Below, piece after piece: positions 57,134 to 64,000 of a stretch of DNA of 64,000 nt; positions within the stretch are counted from its first letter, which is position 1; the number at the start of each line of letters is the position of its first letter. Position numbers and translations under genes: made by a program. The DNA lies in contig KV425556.1 in NCBI GenBank assembly GCA_001632425.1, forward strand, positions 451,597 to 515,596, read 5' to 3'. The notes beneath the pieces are model-generated. The model made no database searches. It was not told the DNA's origin and worked only from the letters and a program-made list of their open reading frames with translations. This DNA comes from Neolentinus lepideus HHB14362 ss-1 (lineage: Eukaryota; Basidiomycota; Agaricomycetes; Gloeophyllales; Gloeophyllaceae).

Positions 57134-58254
57134 CTACGGTCGTCGGCGCTCTTTAATTTCAAGGGCTTCTTCTCCAGCAGTGGTCCTGATCTCCCCTCTC
57201 AAATATCGCAAAAACGTCTCAACATCGTAAAACTCCTTTGGGACCGTCTTGTATGCCGCGTCATTTTCCTGTACATAAACCAGTAATGAGGATGGTGCCT
57301 TGCAACCGTCACAGGTGAGAACTTACGAAGATTATCTCTTGCTCTGATGCGTCCTCGATCGGGGGCTGGAGGATAACAAGTCAGCAGGGGCCTCCATAAG
57401 CGGACGATAGAGTATGTTACTCACTGCGCCCTTGGCTTTCCGAATAACCGGCGTGTTCGACGGGCGCTCGGCCTCTATGATGTGACGGTCTCCGTCAATG
57501 GTGATATGGATGTCCCAGCTCGCTGCAGTCAGCGTACATCAGCACAAGTTTTACCGAGTCTCAAACTGCACTCACAGCCGAGGTCGTACTCATACTTGAT
57601 CCCAATTTCAGCATTTTTGCATTCTCCTCCGCTAACATTCTTCGTCTCGTCATCATTCCAAACCTCTCCGAGCGTGAGCTCTGCGTCTTCTTTCACCTCT
57701 ACCGGATCAAACTCGTCCCAGAACCCATACTTCGTCTTCTTCTCCCTCCTCCTTTTCACCACTTTGTACACCGGGAGGTCCCTCGGACCGAAATGTTCCC
57801 AGTACATAATATCATCCTCGTTCTCGCTCGTGGGCATCGGCGGGCGACGCCCACACTTCTTGATCTCGCCCTTTCTATAGTTCCCGCTGTACATCTGTAC
57901 GTGGCTGTACACTTGCGCCTGGTGCAAGTGGGAGTTATTCCATCCAAAAACGAATTGGATGAGCGTGTGCAGGTTGGCGAAGGTGTAGTTTAGAGGCACT
58001 CGGACGATGCGGTACACGTTTTTGAAGCGCGCGAGCTGGAAACGGAGTTGGATGTGCAGGTTTGTCGGTTCAGGAAGGGTTTTGTACTGGTCAGAGCCTT
58101 TCTCTTCTTCTTCGGAGAGACTGGCGCGTGGTCGCTTTAAGGAAGAAACAAAGGTGACAACGGATTCTTCGTTTCCGGTAATGTTAGCGGTAACATCGCG
58201 TTGCGCAGTGGTAGGCGGGTTTCGATTTGTCGCGTTTGCCAGAGCCATAGCCAT
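57134..58254 (-). CDS. Plasmid pRiA4b ORF-3-like domain protein
   Basis: The start is at 58254 (MAMALANATNRNPPTTAQRD) and the first exon is 57576-58254. Smaller exons follow (SWDIHITIDGDRHIIEAERP; PPIEDASEQEIIF; AAYKTVPKEFYDVETFLRYL) to a stop at 57134. The central part VYRIVRVPLNYTFANLHTLI, FVFGWNNSHLHQAQV and YEYDLGCSWDIHI fits the pRiA4b ORF-3 domain (IWRRxxVP, FGWxxxHLH, YxYDFGDxW). The domain is known mainly from bacterial plasmids and transposons and has been picked up by many fungi. The function is unknown. The Asp of the usual FGDxW is replaced here (YDLGCSW). Confidence 0.85.
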
Positions 58255-58836
58255 CTCAACTTGACAAAAGGATATTAGTACGGAAATTGGAAACATCAGA
58301 CAATACGTACTTGTGTACTGGGCTTTAGAGCGTGGGGGCAGATAATGGGGAAGCGTCGGAAACGCGTCGAGACGCGTTCCTAATCACGATGGACCCGCGT
58401 AAACAAACAGCGCCAAACATCCGCGACGCGTCAAGCACGCGTGATTGGCAGGATGGCTTATAAGTAAAAAAAATGTGACTAATCGCTGCTGATAGCAGAC
58501 CATTAAGAAACGCAAGAGTCAACGTGATCCTCTAGATTGCGGCACGTCTCCACAACGAGTGGCAAGCTGGGCTGAATACGCGCGAAAATTCAGGCACTGA
58601 ACAAGGGCCACGAACCCCACTAGACTCCTACTATCTGTCCTTCAGAACTCCAATCGTAACTTTGGGGTCTTCAGTGCAGTGCCTCGGAAGATGCTGCGAA
58701 GCGCGTAAACGATCAGATCATGCCTCTCGGCTGTCGGATTAGTGTGTACTGCGGTGGGTGAGCAATATAATGTTCATATGCAACAACGACAGCAAAGGTA
58801 GAATATAAATACAGAAGTCCACGCATCCTAAGCATC
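58255..58836. other. Spacer between the pRiA4b-like gene and PRP2
   Basis: It holds the promoter of the pRiA4b-like gene and the 3' end of PRP2. No gene is seen. Two short GGACGCG/ACGCGTC palindromic motifs lie near 58360-58440. Confidence 0.4.
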
Positions 58837-62620
<3,784 letters not shown>

Positions 62621-63310
62621 GGAGTCAATGGATGCAAGACACAATCGCCTCCCAAGCCACACTACAGCCACTTACATAAGCAGCATAGAAGCACCTGCCT
62701 ATTCAGGCAACTGAGTAGGATGGAGTGTCGCCTTCACTGACCAGCTTTGACTCGTCGCTGCGACTCCTTCGGCACGTCTAATTAAGTTTTGCTTAGCTTC
62801 AAGCCTATCATCTGTATTTTGATGTATTAGAATGTGCAGTCGTTTTCGACAGTCGAGCTCCGTTCGCAGCGTCTCATCCATGATCCAGCTGTCATCGCTA
62901 CCGCATGCATTACAGGATCCAAGATGTGTGCTATCGACAGGAATCTTGACATACCATTGAGGTGTTCATCGCAGAAGTTATGGTCAGAAATGTCCGTCCG
63001 GATCCATCAGACCTCAGACATCGATTTTACAAGTTCACATCTTAACTGGCAATCAAAAAAAAAAAAAAGAGCTATAATGATCATACAACTCGTCGAATAA
63101 TGTTATGATTCGACGAGCGACGCATACATGGGCGTGATAAGTATGCGTGTGAGCACCTGTAAGAGAACCCGTAGATAGTGTTACATTCGCTCCAGAAATA
63201 CATTTTATCTAAAGTTCTTGAACGAAGCACTAGTCTAGGGGCATCAACAGCACGCAGTCCTGGATCCGAATCCGATGCAGGTATTATCACAACGATGGGT
63301 TACTGCCGCC
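62621..63310. other. Spacer between PRP2 and the acetate transporter gene
   Basis: No gene is recognised. It contains a 15-base A run (about 63054-63068) and a hairpin at 63088-63115. Confidence 0.4.
63088..63115. repeat. Short inverted repeat (TCGTCGAAT/ATTCGACGA)
   Basis: A 9-10 bp stem with a loop of about 9 nt lies 200 bp beyond the stop codon of the transporter gene. It may be part of the 3' untranslated region or a small foldback. No further significance is visible. Confidence 0.6.
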
Positions 63311-64000
63311 TTATACCTGGTCGGCAAGAACAATGGGTGGCAAGCGGATGATCTTGAGCGTCGACTCCTGCGACCAAAAGCCGGAGAATGCGGCGTAGTA
63401 GGCACCTGCAGTGGCGACGAGGCCAAGCGCACCTCCTGCAGTGTTCAGGTGGGAATTGCCAGTGAACGATGCTGCCGAGAGACATGTCAGAGCACAGACG
63501 GTGCTGCCCAGCGTGAAGACCGTCGGCGCGGTCGTCTTCAGCGAGCCAATGCTACAAGTAATGAGTATGCCGCCTGATGTGTTCAGTGAACCCAGATACG
63601 CACCAGAACAAGAAGGTGATGAAGTCCCAGATGGCGAGGAAGATACCAACCGCGCGTGGGAACTCCTCAGCAGAGTACGCAGAGCTGGCGAATGATATAC
63701 AGTCAGGTTCGAGGAGCTCAATGGAGTAATGGTAATACTTACGCGAGACCAAGCTCCGGCAGGTAAAGAGCACCGAAAGTGAAGTTGAACCCGCCATAGG
63801 TGGCAAATACCGTGCTGTATTGATATGTGAGGCTGTAGATCTGGGGGCGGAGGTCCAAACGCTTACGCAGCAAACGTGTTTCCAAGGAACATTTCCCACA
63901 TGCCGACAAGTGTCTGCGAGATGCCACCATAGCTGTTCACTCGATGAGCTATGCAGGTGTAACTCAGTGATACCTTAGTGCTTACAACATTGCGAAGACA
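63311..64000 (-). CDS. GPR1/FUN34/YaaH-family acetate transporter, 5' end outside window
   Basis: The 3' end is in the window: stop at 63311, last exon ending IRLPPIVLADQV. Upstream exons read NTAGGALGLVATAGAYYAAF, TAPTVFTLGSTVCALTCLSA, FPRAVGIFLAIWDFITFLFW, ATYGGFNFTFGALYLPELGL and, nearest the edge, SYGGISQTLVGMWEMFLGNT. The helix spacing, the GMWE-GNTFAATVFATYGGF stretch and AxYxAxxGF near the end are typical of this six-helix family (Ato1/Gpr1, Ady2), which carries acetate or ammonium across the plasma membrane. The NPAPLGL signature lies in the part beyond base 64000. No defect was seen. Confidence 0.85.

Noticed and set aside
63054..63068. A run as a retroposed gene tail
   Set aside because: No intronless gene or target duplication lies beside it; a simple homopolymer is enough.

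Overview
The window is nuclear DNA of a filamentous basidiomycete, most likely an Agaricomycete. Genes are packed on both strands. They carry many 45-70 bp introns with GT-AG ends, including a 10-nt micro-exon and a 6-nt terminal exon. Recognisable families include a Ypk1-type AGC kinase, UstYa-like proteins, a Bor1-type transporter, eL27, the Prp2 helicase and a GPR1/FUN34/YaaH transporter. Exon models were rebuilt by eye from reading frame, splice sites and family similarity. No search was run.

Layout. 1-1284: 3' part of an AGC kinase gene cut by the window edge, with several degraded catalytic motifs. 3.5-6.4 kb: a broken Bor1 transporter fragment and a truncated, frameshifted Ty1/copia relic. 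7.0-8.4 kb: a seven-helix membrane protein gene. 9.5-17.1 kb: a mirror-image cluster reading GNAT(+), UstYa-like(+), type II membrane protein(+), UstYa-like(-), small secreted peptide(+), GNAT(-). Two ~345 bp inverted copies of one noncoding cassette lie upstream of the two UstYa-like genes.

17.9-31 kb is a mosaic of nested duplications. It holds one complete membrane-anchored histidine acid phosphatase gene, an inverted 5'-truncated copy, small 3' fragments, a complete Bor1-like transporter gene with a spare 5' fragment, repeated pieces of an unassigned module, and two inverted, apparently identical ~490 bp MITE-like elements. One of these elements sits in the Bor1 promoter region. 32-42 kb is a tandem duplication of a ~4.2 kb unit that carries a secreted serine hydrolase of the tripeptidyl-aminopeptidase type. 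Another phosphatase fragment lies exactly at the joint.

45-64 kb is mostly housekeeping: a surface single-pass membrane protein, a ~440 bp noncoding tandem repeat, a fungal P-loop GTPase, a mitochondrial carrier of the NAD/pyrimidine-nucleotide type, eL27, a pRiA4b ORF-3-like protein, the spliceosomal DEAH helicase Prp2, and an acetate transporter that runs off the right edge. The accessory left two thirds and the conserved right third contrast strongly. The best candidate for a new system is the 9.5-17.1 kb mirrored cluster.
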